NCBI RefSeq assembly: GCF_036323735.1
Contig: NC_086028.1
Location: 39,830,001-39,894,000 of the forward strand
Source of the DNA: Rattus norvegicus
Taxonomy: Eukaryota; Chordata; Mammalia; Rodentia; Muridae
Reading direction: 5' to 3'
DNA: 64,000 bases
This document shows, in pieces, positions 32,960 through 45,766 of this stretch. The stretch's first letter is position 1, and each line of letters starts with the position of its first letter. Both the position numbers and the translations under genes were made by a program. The notes under the pieces are model-generated. The model was not told the DNA's origin. It was given only the letters and a program-made list of their open reading frames with translations, and did no database searches.

Positions 32960-33060
32960 TTGGGGGGAAGACAGTCTTTTCAACAAGTGGTGTGGAAGAC
33001 TGAGTATCCTCATCTAAAAAGCTGAGCGAGACCCAGGCCCATTAGTAAAACAAAACTATG
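32960..33060 (+). mobile_element. Possible L1 ORF2 remnant
   Basis: gacagtcttttcaacaagtgg translates as D-S-L-F-(N/T)-(K/S)-W/G-like, resembling a conserved stretch near the end of L1 ORF2. It is short and decayed, so the call is weak. Confidence 0.35.
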
Positions 33061-33604
33061 AAAGATAGCATAAAATCACAGAAGTCATCCTACAAGAACA
33101 TACAAACCATCTTTGGTATAGCAGCGACTTTTTAAAAGAATCACCCAGGAGACACCTGGTCATGTCTTTGAGGGAGTGTCTAAAGAGGTTTAACCGAGGC
33201 AGAGACTGGCCTTGAGTGTGGGATGGAGTCTCAGACTGGATAAAATAGGAGGAATAGAAGTCCAGTCGGACAACAGTGTATACCACACATGAAGGGAAGA
33301 ATTGCTAACGTAGACTGCCTGAAAACTTCTGCCGTGTTCCGCAATGTGCAGTGTGATTCCAGTATCTGAGAGACTGAGGCAGGAGGAGCTAAATTATTTT
33401 ATATTATAGGATCATGGTAGATGTTCTGTCACAACACCAGGAATGAGCCCTGCTCTGTACAGTGGACTTTGACTCTTGGTGGACCTACGTTGGTTCACTG
33501 GTGTGAGAAATGGGCCATTCTATCAAGGGAGGCCCATGCATGTGTAAGGGGCTTGGCTGATAGTTCTGTGTCTTCCACTCAGACCTGTTGAGAGCCGCTC
33601 TGAC

Positions 33605-33812
33605 AAGAACTGGGCATGTGGCTCCTGTTGGTCGAGTGCTTGCCTAGCACGCATGAAGCTCTGAGTTCTAGTCCCAGTACTGCATAAGCCCCATATGATG
33701 ACACACACCCAGCACTGAGGAGATTGGGGGGTGTGGATGGGAAGTTTGAGGTTATCCTCGGCTGCACACTGAGTTGGGATGCATCCAGCCTGAGCAACAT
33801 AAGATCTTAAAA
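33605..33812 (+). mobile_element. ID-B1 composite SINE
   Basis: An ID-like head (aactgggcatgtggctcctg, gtgcttgcctagcacgcatg) and a diverged B1-like body ending agcctgagcaacataagatc. Confidence 0.65.
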
Positions 33813-34154
33813 GAAGCTCCCAGAGCAAGAGTCAGGTCACAGTTGAGGGAGGATGTACTAGTGTGCAGTGGGGCTCGGCAAGACAGCCTACCTGCCTGAC
33901 TTCAGAGCCCTGAGTCCTGCCTCACACTGGCCATCTGTGACTGACCGGACTTTGCAGTCTCAGGTCACAACAGCTGCTAAGGGACGCCCCACACAGCAGC
34001 AGGGCAGCAGTTGTTGAGTCCCCAAGACTTGCGTTAGTGAGGTCCCTACTGCAGCCATCCCGTGTGGAGCTGGGAAGTGGAGTCTTGAGACTTGGACTTT
34101 CAACGCGCGTGTGCTCCACAACCTTAGGTCCTCCATCTTTAAATTGAGGAGCTT

Positions 34155-34322
34155 GGGGCTGGTGAGATGGTTCAGCTGGTAAGAGTGTGTCACCAAGCCT
34201 GGTGACTTAAGCCTGATCCCTGGGAGCTCCATGATGGAAGGAGAGAACTAACTCCTACAAACTGCCCTCTGACCTCCAAACACACCTACAAATAGGTTCG
34301 ATAGTTATAATGATGATAATAG

Positions 34323-34375
<53 letters not shown>
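34155..34375 (+). mobile_element. B3-like SINE with a GAT tail
   Basis: Starts ggggctggtgagatggttca and runs through ctgccctctgacctccaaac. It is followed directly by the GAT microsatellite at 34305-34374. Confidence 0.6.
34305..34374. repeat. (GAT)n microsatellite
   Basis: At least 17 GAT units, between a B3-like and a B1 SINE, beyond the Fat2 3' end. Confidence 0.92.
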
Positions 34376-34376
34376 C

Positions 34377-34530
34377 TTTTTTTTTTTTGAGATAGGGTTT
34401 CTCTGTGTAGTCCTGGCTGTCTTGGAACTCACTGTGTAGACCAGGCTGGCCTCTAACTCACAGAGGTCTGCCTGCCTTTGTCTCACAAGTGCTGGAACCG
34501 AAGGCATGCACCATCCTGCCCAGCTCAAAG
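34377..34530 (-). mobile_element. B1 SINE, antisense
   Basis: A T run, then gagatagggtttctctgtgt, tgtagaccaggctggcctct and ccatcctgcccagct, a close match to B1. Confidence 0.88.
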
Positions 34531-34781
34531 ACCTTTTTAAAAATTGAACTTGAGATGTTGTATTGGAATCAGAGGCCTTCCCCCCAAAATAGTGTTCCGG
34601 CCCCACCCAGACCTCTGACTTCATGTCTGGTTAAGCTTTAGAGTCTAGCTTAGCAGGCATCAGGGTGATAAAACCTTCTGGCTCCTGAATTCTTTATGAA
34701 CCTGAACTTGGGCACTCTTGACATGGCACTGACCCAGCCTGAGTATTCTAAGGAACACAGAAAGTAACAGTAAAAAAGATA

Positions 34782-34787
34782 TTTATT
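34782..34787 (-). terminator. Fat2: Candidate Fat2 poly(A) signal AATAAA
   Basis: TTTATT on the plus strand reads AATAAA on the Fat2 strand, with cleavage expected 10-30 nt further, near 34755-34770. No other AATAAA on this strand was noticed between here and the stop. Confidence 0.65.
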
Positions 34788-35119
34788 GTTAAAAAAAAAA
34801 TCAAATGGCCACCAAAGCCACTTGTTCAATCCATCAGTCACACCCACAGTCACACATGGCCGACGAATGCCTCCTCCTACACAGCAGTCTCTCTGAACAG
34901 CTCTGTAGGTGGGAGTCTCTGTGGTTCTTCCTCTTGACTTCTAACTCCAAACCCACACACATGAAAGCGCAGTGGACCAGAGAGGGACTGGCAGAGGACA
35001 GGGGGCTGAGGCCACTATAGGCCTCCCTGGCTTCCAGTCTCTGCCACTCCCAGCTACATAACTTTCTACACATGTGTGCATACACATGGTCCATGGGTAC
35101 CCACATGTGTAGACATGTG

Positions 35120-35160
35120 CCCACACTGACCCTCCATGCACAGGGCAGGGTCAGTGTGGG
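35120..35160 (-). repeat. Perfect 14-bp inverted repeat in the Fat2 3' UTR
   Basis: Arms at 35120-35133 (CCCACACTGACCCT) and 35147-35160 (AGGGTCAGTGTGGG) are exact reverse complements around a 13-nt loop. In Fat2 RNA this would form a stable, GC-rich hairpin. A function is not known. Confidence 0.85.
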
Positions 35161-36143
35161 TAACACTTGATTGGCAGGCATCTGTGATGAAGGGGGAGGG
35201 AGAAGGCAGGGTGTCTGGCCTGGATCCGCTGACTGGCTCTCCACCTCTACCTGGGTCTGGATGGCAGTTGAATTCCTTGTGTCTAAACAAGAAGAAACCC
35301 TCTTGGGAAAACACAGCCAGAGAGCAAGGTTAAAAAGTGCCTAAGAAATTTTCAAATGAACTACATCCTTCTTGCTCTTGGCCAAAAGTGCCTGGGAAGT
35401 TTGGAACGATTAACTGAGCATTCCATGAGATCGCACGTCTTCAGCACAAAAGTTTCCAGGCAAGATCCCACCGGCAGAGGTGGAATAAGTCCTGAAGCTT
35501 CAAGGACAAGACTTCCAGAAGATGGCAGTCCAAGTGGCTCAACTTCCAAGAGTGTTCTTGCTGCCTGTGCCCAGAATGAGGCTGACATGAGACACTTGGC
35601 ATAGATGTCCCAAAGGTACACACACACACAAAGCAGATACTCGGGTGAATACCTGCTTGCAGACTGCTTATCGGCCCCTAGGAGGCCACTGCATGGATCT
35701 CAAACGACCCTGGTCTCTCCTCCACAGTAGATGCATGCATAGTTGCCTATTGGGCACAAACCCGCGTGCCCCATGATGGGCCTGTGAGAAGCTGTAAGAA
35801 TGTGGCCCAAACACGCTGAGCTGGTGCTTGGAGCTCTTTCTTGCTGGGGCTGGGCGCTGGCGGATCTGAGCGATTACACTCCTAGTTCTCACCCCCGCGT
35901 GCACCGGGCTGGGTACCTCCTCTTTCCTGGGGCCCTACTGCGAATTTTACAGCTCTCCCCTCAGCTTCCCTTCACCCTCAAGGACAAGCTGGGGACCCGA
36001 AGAGCACATTTTAAGAGATGGACATGTGGACTGGGGATGTGGTAGCTTCCCGTTTCTTCCAGCCACACCCAACTTACTTCCCGTGACACTGGAAGACAGT
36101 GTGGGGCCTGGGCTTCCCCATGCTTTCCTCTGAAAGCAGGAAG

Positions 36144-36676
36144 CTAGAACATGACTTCCTCGCAACTTCCATAGTCACTCTCTACCATATCTGAGCCCTC
36201 GTAGTTGGGGGGCGCTCGAGGTTGGCTCCGCCCTGTGGCAGGCCCACCATTCACCTCACAGTCAGCATAGGAAGGTCCAGCTCTGCTGAGACGCATGCTC
36301 ACCCCCTTATAGCCCCCCTCTGCCAGGCAGGGCCCACCCCCTCCCTGGCGGAACTGTGAATGGTAGTAGCTGATAGCTGTGTACTCGTTGAGACAGGGGG
36401 CAAGCAAATGTTCCCGGGGGCTGGGAGGCCGTGGAGGCATCAGGTCTTCCAGGTTCTGATTGCTGTAACGGGGTGGGAGGGGTGCCCGTTTGTTTTCCAG
36501 TTCCAAGGGGAAAGGGAAGCCCCCATAGAGCCCAGTGGGATCTGGCATCACGGCAGGACCAACATGGCGCCGAGGAGAGGGTGGCAGAGTTCCCTGCATT
36601 GTTTCAGGATGTGGGTATTCCCAATGCTTCTTCCGGGAGTAAGTGGGAGGCCAGACTGCAGCTCCACTTGGGTACA
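36144..36676 (-). CDS. Fat2: Fat2 last exon N: distal cytoplasmic tail and stop
   Basis: Residues 1225-1401, starting YPSGAAVWPP after the acceptor tttctctttcag and ending EEVMF then TAG at 36144-36146. The tail is rich in Pro and Tyr. PPTY (36639-36650), PPRY (36465-36476) and PPNY (36201-36212) fit PPxY, the ligand of WW domains. Confidence 0.97.
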
Positions 36677-38459
36677 CTGAAAGAGAAAAAGTAAGACTTG
36701 GTGAGGTCTGTGTTTCCATGGTGCATTCTAGCAAGCTGTACTTGACATCTGGTAGGGATGGCTCAGAGAGCTGGTGGGCATGTGACCTATCTGTATATGT
36801 TGTCCCTGTAAGCTGGGCTGGATCTACAATCTAGTGAAGGCAAATTGAAGCCTGAGGTTAAGCTCTATGCCAGCCCATCTTGCAAATCTCTACTGCCAGC
36901 CTGTGTCGGAGAGAAGTCTAGGGAGAACCATGGACAATTCTCTACCATCCATGCTTCTATTAGACAGCTGTAGTTCTTCCCAGGACCCGCTGGAGAGTTT
37001 AATCTCGGAACTGAAGGAAACAGATGTACATGGTGGACTTGGTGATGGCATGGTGCCTGTCATAGGGGGTGATGGGATGGGAGGGGGCATGGAAGGAGTC
37101 CCCATATCCCACCCCTTTCTCTGCCAATGACAAGTTGAGATTTAGAGCAACTCATTTCATCTTTATGGCCTCGGTGACATACCATGACACTACCTGTGGT
37201 AACTGCTGGAGAACATACTAGAAAAAATAGAAAGCACTTAACACATCTACCTCCTTCTGAGCCAAGGATGAAAGGGGCTATAGTTTCCTACTCTAGGCCA
37301 GCCAAGTCTCACTTCCAGATTGGACTTTCAGAACCTTTTCCATTTCCAGAATGGCACAAAGGTACAGACAATCCCCCCTTCATTCCCAAGTCCACCCAAG
37401 ACCATCGAGTCTACATTTTATGACATGAACATCAACCAGTCTTGTGGTGTGACTTGGGGTTTAGAGGGCTGGGTCACAGAACAGACACGATGAGCTGCTA
37501 ACTCTGGGTCAAGAGACTTAGCGTCTTCTCCAGTCCTCTGTGCACTGTGACTTGGAATACATCCCTTCGTGCCCCATACCCAGAGATTGGTTTGATCAAC
37601 GACTGTTCCATTGTATGCCAACGTTGCGTACCAATGGAGTATTTCCAGCTTCCACCCCCTTTCACCCACCCCTGAGCCACAGGACTTCTGATTATACTGA
37701 CCCAGCTCCTCGCCTGACCAGGTTCTCTTGATGATGGGCTCGTGGCCAGGGTGGGAGGAGACTGCAGCTGGTGGGAGCCTTGGAGGCACGCTGCACACCA
37801 TCGGCCGCTGTTTAGAGCTAGGTCCGAAGGTGACGAGTTCATTTGGAACCGAGGTCTTGCTGGGCTCCGGTTGGTTTAAGTTGTTGCAGGAGCTGGTGTT
37901 AAGGGGGTCGAGCTCGATGGCAGGCGAAGCTTGGGTGTCAACACCAATGCTCCTTGCTAGGAGGTCCGGGTCCTCCATGGTCACCGGTTTGTGAGATTTG
38001 CGACGACGGCAGTAGAGGAGGAGTCCCACAGTGGCAATGATGACGAGAGGTAAGGCTACTGTGATTACCAGAAACTCCTGCTGTCCCCAGTCCCCTCTCT
38101 TAATCTCAGGAGTGATGAGACAGTGTCCTCCGGAGCAACCTCTTGCTTCCATCTCACATCTGCAGGGATTGAGAAGGACTTAGTGGATGGTTGAAGGTCC
38201 CTCTTAAGAAAATATCATTTATTTAATGTATGAATATTTTGTCTGCATATATGTCTGTGTACCACATGTGTGTCTGATGTCCTCTGAGACCAGGGAATAA
38301 GACCTTACAGACTGTTCGCCAGCACCATGTAGGGACTGGGAGTCAAACCAGGTCCTCTGAAAGAGCGACAAGTGCTCTTAACCACTGAGCTATTTTTCTA
38401 TCCCCCTAAAGTTCTCTTTTCCAAAGTCCTATGGGATAGAACCGTCACCCCAAATCCTG

Positions 38460-38500
<41 letters not shown>

Positions 38501-40105
38501 CTGAGGCTGGGGACCTAGCTCAGTGGGTAAGGACACTTACTGTCCAAGCATGAGGTACTGAATTTGAATCACTAGCATCCACATAAAAAGCTAACTGTGT
38601 TGGCCCCAAAGTGTGAGAAGCAGAAACAGGAGGCTCACCAGGCCTCATTGGCCCCAAGTACTGTGAGACCTTGTCTCACAAGAATAAGACAGAAGGCAAT
38701 GGAGCAGAACACTAGGCATCCTCCTTTGGACACCTCATGTTATTGGGTGCATGTATCCCCACATATACAAACATTTGTACAAGTAAATGTGGATATGTAT
38801 GCACATGTGTGTGAAGACAGAGGTCATCTTGGATGTCATTCCATAGGCACCACCCACCTTGTTTTTGAAACAGGGCTTCTCAGTTGGTAAGAGACCGACT
38901 AATTGAGAGGCTGGTTGGCCAGGAAGCTCCAGGAACTTGGCCTATTTGTGTCTCTTGAGAGCAGGGGTCACAAGTGTGCACCGCCATGCCCAACTGTTTT
39001 ACATGAGTTCTGGGGATTGAACTCATATCCTCAAGCTTGCAAGGCCAGGAAAGTGAGTTACCAACTGAGCCATCTTTCCATGGTCAAGCATAGGATTCAG
39101 TAGCAGCCTCATTTGTGACCATGCTACCTGCTGCTCTTCACTGAGCCCTAAGAAGCCAGCATGGCCCTGCACAGTTTAGCTGCCTTACATGCCACTACTG
39201 CTTGGAGGAAGTACTAATTGTCAACCTAGCAGGATCTTGAAGCATCCAGGAGATGGATGGCTGTGTGGGCATGCCTGTGTGGGATTACTATGATTGTGTT
39301 AACTTAGGTGGGAAGACAAGTCCACTGTGGGTGGCACCATTCCCTGGCTAGGATACTGGGCTGTACCAGTAGAGAAAAAGAACTGAGCAACAATGTACAT
39401 TCATCTCTCTCTGCTTCCCAACTGTGGAGTGGCCAGCTGCTTCAAGCTCCTGCCCCCTTGACAGCCAAGATGGACTGTACCTGTGAACTGTGAACCAGAA
39501 TAAGCCCTTCTCTCTTAAGTTGCTTTAGTCAGAGTATTTTATCATAGTAACAGGAAGAGAACCTAAGGCACTATGTGACCTCCCAGGCCATCTTCAACTT
39601 GGCATTGCCTGATATAAGGCCCTTAGAAAACATTTATTTCCAGCTTTCCACTTTGGAGGGATTGGGGGGGAAAAGTTCCCCCCCACACCAATTGAGAGTC
39701 CCAAATATCTCTCAGTGCTTAGAATTTCACAAATGCCTTGTTCTGCAGTGTGAAATCCTGTGTTCCCCGGGTTCCTCTTTTAAAACACAAACACCACTTT
39801 CCTGGCCTGCTTCTGTGTTACCCTCCAATGACCCTGATGCATATCATTTTACATCATAACAGGTGGGGAGCAGGATAGCAATGATGGCTGTTGAGAACCT
39901 GAGTCATTGAAACCCTGGGAAGCCTCAGTTTCCTAATCTCCAAAACAGTGGGAAGACTATGCCACTGACTTTTCTTTTTAAAGTCTTAGTCCAGGTTGAC
40001 CTTGGACTCACTATGCATGCATAGATAATTTTGTATTTGGGTTGTTAGGGAAGGAGACATATTCTAGAAATCACCAGGCCATGTTGGCCCCTAAGTACAG
40101 TGTGT

Positions 40106-40136
<31 letters not shown>

Positions 40137-43100
40137 ACTCTTTGAGTATATGGGCCCATGTATGTGCACTCATGGGGAAGCTAGAAGAGGGCAGTGGGTA
40201 TCTTCATTTATCACTCTCTACCTATTCCTTTGAGATAGGATCTCTCCTGAACTTGGGGCTTTTGTTTTCTTGGCTGGGTTGGAAGTCAGCAAATCATACA
40301 ATCCCCTTGAAGTTTTGATTACAGGCATTCATGGAGCACCTGGCCAGTTACGTGGGTACTGGAATCTTAACTCTCATGATTGAGCAGTAAGCACTCTTAA
40401 CCTCTAAGCTATCCCTCCAGCCTGGACCTTGACCTTCTGACTCTCTTGCTTCACCTCCTAAGTGCTAGGACTGTAAACATGAACAACCATGCCTGGTGGT
40501 CAATGGTTATTATGTCCAGGTTGATTACAAGGGAATGCCCTGGGAGCTTGTTAAAATCAAAGCCCACTCTGGGTGGTCCTGAGTTCATCGATTCATAATT
40601 CTCTCCTATGACTGCTTAAAGATTCCTAAGCTTGGGGGCTCCAACACTAGATACCTGTCCAAGTGCTTTGTCTCTAGGCTTCTAGAATGTGTCTCCTCTC
40701 CTGACAACCCTCATGGCCTAGCCTAGTTGGGGATGGGGGCAGAATTTTGCAGTGGGGTCAGAGACAGAACCATTCCTGGGCCCAGGAGAATCAGTTTCCC
40801 TGTGTCTGTGGGACACGTAGTACAAAGCAAGTGTGGCCATTCTCTGCAGATGTCAGCCAGGGTTGACACGCCCTAAAGAGCTGGTAAGCTATGTGACTTC
40901 CTGGTCCCTTGTTATGGGTCTGGTTCAGATGGTTGGGGGTTGGGCTTGGGAAATCTCTTTTCCCACAAGCATTCCCTCGCACAATATCCTAATGTAAGAA
41001 AGTCATAGGAGGAAAAGGCCTAGAGGCTGGGCCTCTGGACTCACATTGGGCTCCCTAGAGGTAAGAGAACGAAGATCACTCCCTAATGTTCTAGTGTAAG
41101 GAGCCAGGGCATGTGGCTTCTCTGGGCTTACCTGTCACCTGTGTAAGGGTGAGGGCAGTTGCAGGAAGTGCCTTCAGGGGAGGAGACACATGTGCCACCT
41201 TCTTGGCAGGGCGCAGAAGTACAATTCTCCCTTCCAAGTTCGCAGTTCCTGCCAGAGAATGGAGGAGGGCATCTGCACAGGTAGCCTGGGAGAAAGAGGA
41301 AGAGGGGTGAGCAATAAGCTAGTGGCTGGGGGGGCCCCATGTGTCTTTGTGCTATAGTTCAAGAACCATTTATCTACTAGATACTAGTGGCTTGCCCAAG
41401 ATCACCCTGGGCTGTGGTGAGACACCCTACCCTATGAACTCTACAGTGAGACACAAGGGATAAATAATTATCAGGGGCCTTTGGAATAAACCTCGGGGTC
41501 ATCTTCCCAGTCCATACCTGATCCAAGGGCAGGCGAACAGCTCCCACCATTGAGACATGGGCTCTGGCTGCAGGCAGTGCCGGGCCAGCAGCACTGGCTG
41601 AGGGCCCATGTCTCTAGCCGGCCCTCCATCTTCTTTTCACGGCCAAGCAACTCTAACCTCTCACCGTTGACCACAACAGCATCCAGGCAGCCTTCAAAGC
41701 CCAGGGAGACATTTGAGGAAGGATTTGAGGGGACAAGGCCACCCAGCAGTAGTTGTCGCTCAGTCCTCAGACCCTGACATTCCTCTGGGATGACAAGGGA
41801 AGCATTGTCTGTGATGTCGACCAACAGATGAACAGACGTGTCCCTCTCCTCCAACAGCATGGAGTGCCACTGTCCATCATTCACAGGATAACGGGAGGAA
41901 AGGTTTCCATAGAAACCACCAGGACAATGGTATTCCAGGTGAGAGAAGCCATTGGCCAGCTGTAAAGAGAGCACAGCAAAACAAGAAGTTCTGTAATCCT
42001 GTGACAGGATTGCGGTTCTCCCCTACTACCCTTTGCTAGGTAGCCAAGGACGACCTTGATTGAACTCCTGATTCTCCTGCCTCTACCTCCTAACTTGCTA
42101 GAATTACAGCTGGTCACCATCATATCTCATTGACATGGTGCTGGGGATTGAATCTACTTCTTGGTGCACGCCACCAACTGAGCTACATCCCCATTTCCAA
42201 GAATTCTTAAATGCTTCAGAGATTGTTTCTGAAGAAACCAAGTGACCTCAAACATTCCATCCAGTCCTCGCCACATTTCACACAATGGTCAAGATCCCAT
42301 TTGACAGGTGAGGACATGAGACCCAAAGACACCTTACTGCTGCCGAGACCCTGTGTTTTAGATCAGCGACTGTGCGTGGACCAGATAACCTAGCCTAAGC
42401 GTTCAGCTCCAGACTAGCAAGAAACATAACACCGAGGTGGAGAATACCCAAGGAGCAACTCCCAAAGCTGCCCTGTGGCCTCTGCACATTTGCATGCACA
42501 CACATCATAAGCCCCTGAAGTGAAAATGTTAGAAAACCCCTGGCTTAGAACATTCTAGTTTTCTTTACTCTCAACAGATAGGTATGCTTACAGAGCACCA
42601 GGCCCACCTGGGAAACACAGTGAGACCCTGAGGCAAAACAGACGGTGAACAATTGGGCATGTAGCTCAGTGGGAGCGTGCTTGGCTCGTAAGCCTCTGAT
42701 TCAGGAGCAGTCAGTCGCCTGTGCTGGCCAGCATCGAGCTGATGTTGTATTTAAAACAAAAACAAGAACAAGGCAACACAAACTAGGCATGCTCGGGACC
42801 AAACATTTTCCTGTTTATTGTGGGTAAGGCTATTCCTTTAGAAAAATTTGAACATAGTTGGAGGAAATGACGTTTTCCATGTCCTCATCCACTGCCCAGT
42901 CCTCATTCCATGGCCCCAGTGGCAGATGAGACTCAGTGCTGCCCAGCATCGGATCAACCGGCTGTGACAGAGCACAACTTTCCCCTCCTCAGACACGGAG
43001 CTCTCAGCTGATGGTCTTAATTCCTGCTGAAGGCACCAAAGGTGCTGGCAGGCGCTCTGACATCACAACTGTCCTCCTCAGCTGGTCCCTCTGTTGACCC

Positions 43101-44974
43101 ACGTCCCCTTCACCTCTTTCAACACCAGCTTCTCTGGCCTCCTCAATCCTGCATCTGTATTATGCCCATTCCTTATGGGATTATTTCAGTCACCCCACAG
43201 ACACAGTCAGGCCTCCTATCTTTAAAAAACATTGTCTTGAACTTGGAATAATTTTCTTTGTCCCCAAAATGGACCTATCTGTCCTGTGATAAAAACCACA
43301 GTGTCGGTGTTTGGTGTGCTCTGTGTTGCTGAGTCAAATGATAGATCTTCCTGTTCTGCCCCACTCTCAGCAGCCAGTCACTCAGCTAATCATGGCTGTC
43401 TCCTCCTCCTGCTGCCCACTACCCCTCCCCCTCTTCCTTTGTCTCATCTTCCTCTTCCTCCTCTCTTCACATCCTTCTCCTTCTCTTCTATCTTCTCTTC
43501 TTCCTTTAATTCTCCTTTTTTGCCTCCTCCTCTCCCTCCTCCTCCTCATATTCCCCCACTACTTCCTCCTCCCTTTCCTTTTCTTCCTCCTCTTCCCCTC
43601 CTCCCTTCTTCTTAGGATGATCCCAGAGCCTTGCACACACTAGGCAAGCTCTCCCTCATTAAGCCCAGCCCCAGCTTCTTTCTGATCCAAGTGTGCTTGT
43701 CTTCCTGGATGCCATATACAAGTTGGGGTTTTTTTTTTCTTCCCAAACCTATTTGAAGGCTCACGTTTCATACCCTTTGTTGGCTCTCTGCCTCTGTCTT
43801 CTCTCTTCACTGGACTGTGCTCTAAGTGTCTTAGCCTGTTTTCTGAGCTACACTCCCTGGTGTTCTCATGCAGCCTTATGGTTTTCAGTAACATACATGT
43901 GCTGTTGACCCTATGTCTCTCCAACCCTAGCCTAGACTTCTCTCACAACACTAGACTGGTTTTGCTACCTCCTTCTGGAAGCCCAGATATCTAACCTGAG
44001 CTCCCAATACCCCCACCCACCTCAACCTCCAACATCTTCTACCTAGGTCTTTTGACAGCAGCTCTACCCTTCCAGTGGCTCAGGCCAAGCTATACCCCAA
44101 TGCCCTCTCTACTCCCTCTTTTGTGTACAGGGAAAGGCTGTTGGCTTCTAATCCCTTCTCGAAGCTGACACTTCACAGTGAACTGTCATCAGCCTGGTGT
44201 CTACAAGCCACCCTCACTCACTGGGGTTATTGTTGCCTCTGCCGTCTGTCTGGGTCTCTCTGTTTTTGTCTCTGTTCCTCTAAACTCTATTCTCAGACCA
44301 GGCACCATCGAGACAATAAGTCAGACCATTGTGTTTGCTACAGATCTTCTGAAACCCTCTGATTTGCTCAGATGAAAGCCAAGTCTTTACAAGGGCCTCT
44401 GAAACCTTCGCTGATACACACCCCTCCCAATTCCATTACACGCTGACCCCAGCTGTGAGGTCTGTCCACCTTGTTTGCGTCACTGGAGCCATGTGGACGC
44501 TGGGCTATTATTTAAGAATGCCAACAGCCGAGCGTGGGAGAGCCAATAAAAAGTTAAAAACAGAAAGGATGCCAACAGTCTTCTGTTGTTCATCTAACTG
44601 GCCTTACTCCCAACGTGCCCGTGCAGCTACCTCTCTGTGACGTGTTTTCTCCATCGGCAACGAATGGCCATGGGAACACACATCTGGGTGTGTGTATGAG
44701 GGAAATTCTAGAAAGGCTTAACTGAGGAGGGTAGATCATCCTGAATGTGGGCATGGGGTCCTGGCTTGGATAAGAGGGGAAAGAGAGTTGAGCACCAGGA
44801 TCTATGTCTCTCTGCTTCCTGACTGTGGGTGCGACATGACCAAGTGGCAGATGAGTTTCATGGGACATAATATGAAGCCTTAAGAGACTGAGCAATAGTG
44901 AATATGTTTTCCTTGTGGCTCCATGAGGCTTTGTCTTGGGTTTGTCCTCTAAGTACTCCCAGAAGAAGCTACCC

Positions 44975-45017
<43 letters not shown>

Positions 45018-45389
45018 ACACACATACACACACAACACATACAAACACACACACACATTCACACACACACAACACATATACAACACACACACATACACAC
45101 CACACACACACACACCACACACACACATATACATACACACAAGCACACATACCACACACAAGTACACACACATACATACACATAAACACACATACCACAC
45201 ACACAAACACACACACACACCACACACACACACCACACACACACACACCACATACCACACACACAAACACACATACACACACCACACACACACACACCAC
45301 ACACACAAACACACATGTACACACACACACATACCACACACACAAACACACACACACCACACACACACACCACACACACAAACACACAT

Positions 45390-45426
<37 letters not shown>

Positions 45427-45715
45427 ATTCTTATAGTGCCAGGATTGTATGGGCTCACATCCTTTTCCCAATCTTCCAGAAATTTCTCATCACACACACA
45501 TACATACACATAAACACACATACCACACACACAAACACACACACACACCACACACACACACCACACACACACACACCACATACCACACACACAAACACAC
45601 ATACACACACCACACACACACACACCACACACACAAACACACATGTACACACACACATACCACACACACAAACACACACACACCACACACACACACCACA
45701 CACACAAACACACAT

Positions 45716-45766
<51 letters not shown>

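Larger units (their letters stand above)
28071..34759. other. Intergenic region between convergent Slc36a1 and Fat2
   Basis: About 6.7 kb with no supported gene. It holds a plus-strand ID, a hAT-type element, antisense B4- and B1-like SINEs, a likely L1 remnant (32960-33060), two pieces of an unassigned middle-repetitive family, a plus ID-B1 and B3-like SINE and a GAT microsatellite. Short open frames here look random. Confidence 0.75.
34760..36143 (-). other. Fat2: Probable Fat2 3' UTR
   Basis: About 1.38 kb from the stop to a poly(A) signal at 34782-34787. No recognisable SINE lies inside it. It contains a perfect 14-bp inverted repeat (35120-35160). The end is inferred from the signal. 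Confidence 0.7.

Noticed and set aside
43286..43643. Leucine/proline-rich open frames of about 110 residues
   Set aside because: Produced by the pyrimidine tract; no family resemblance.
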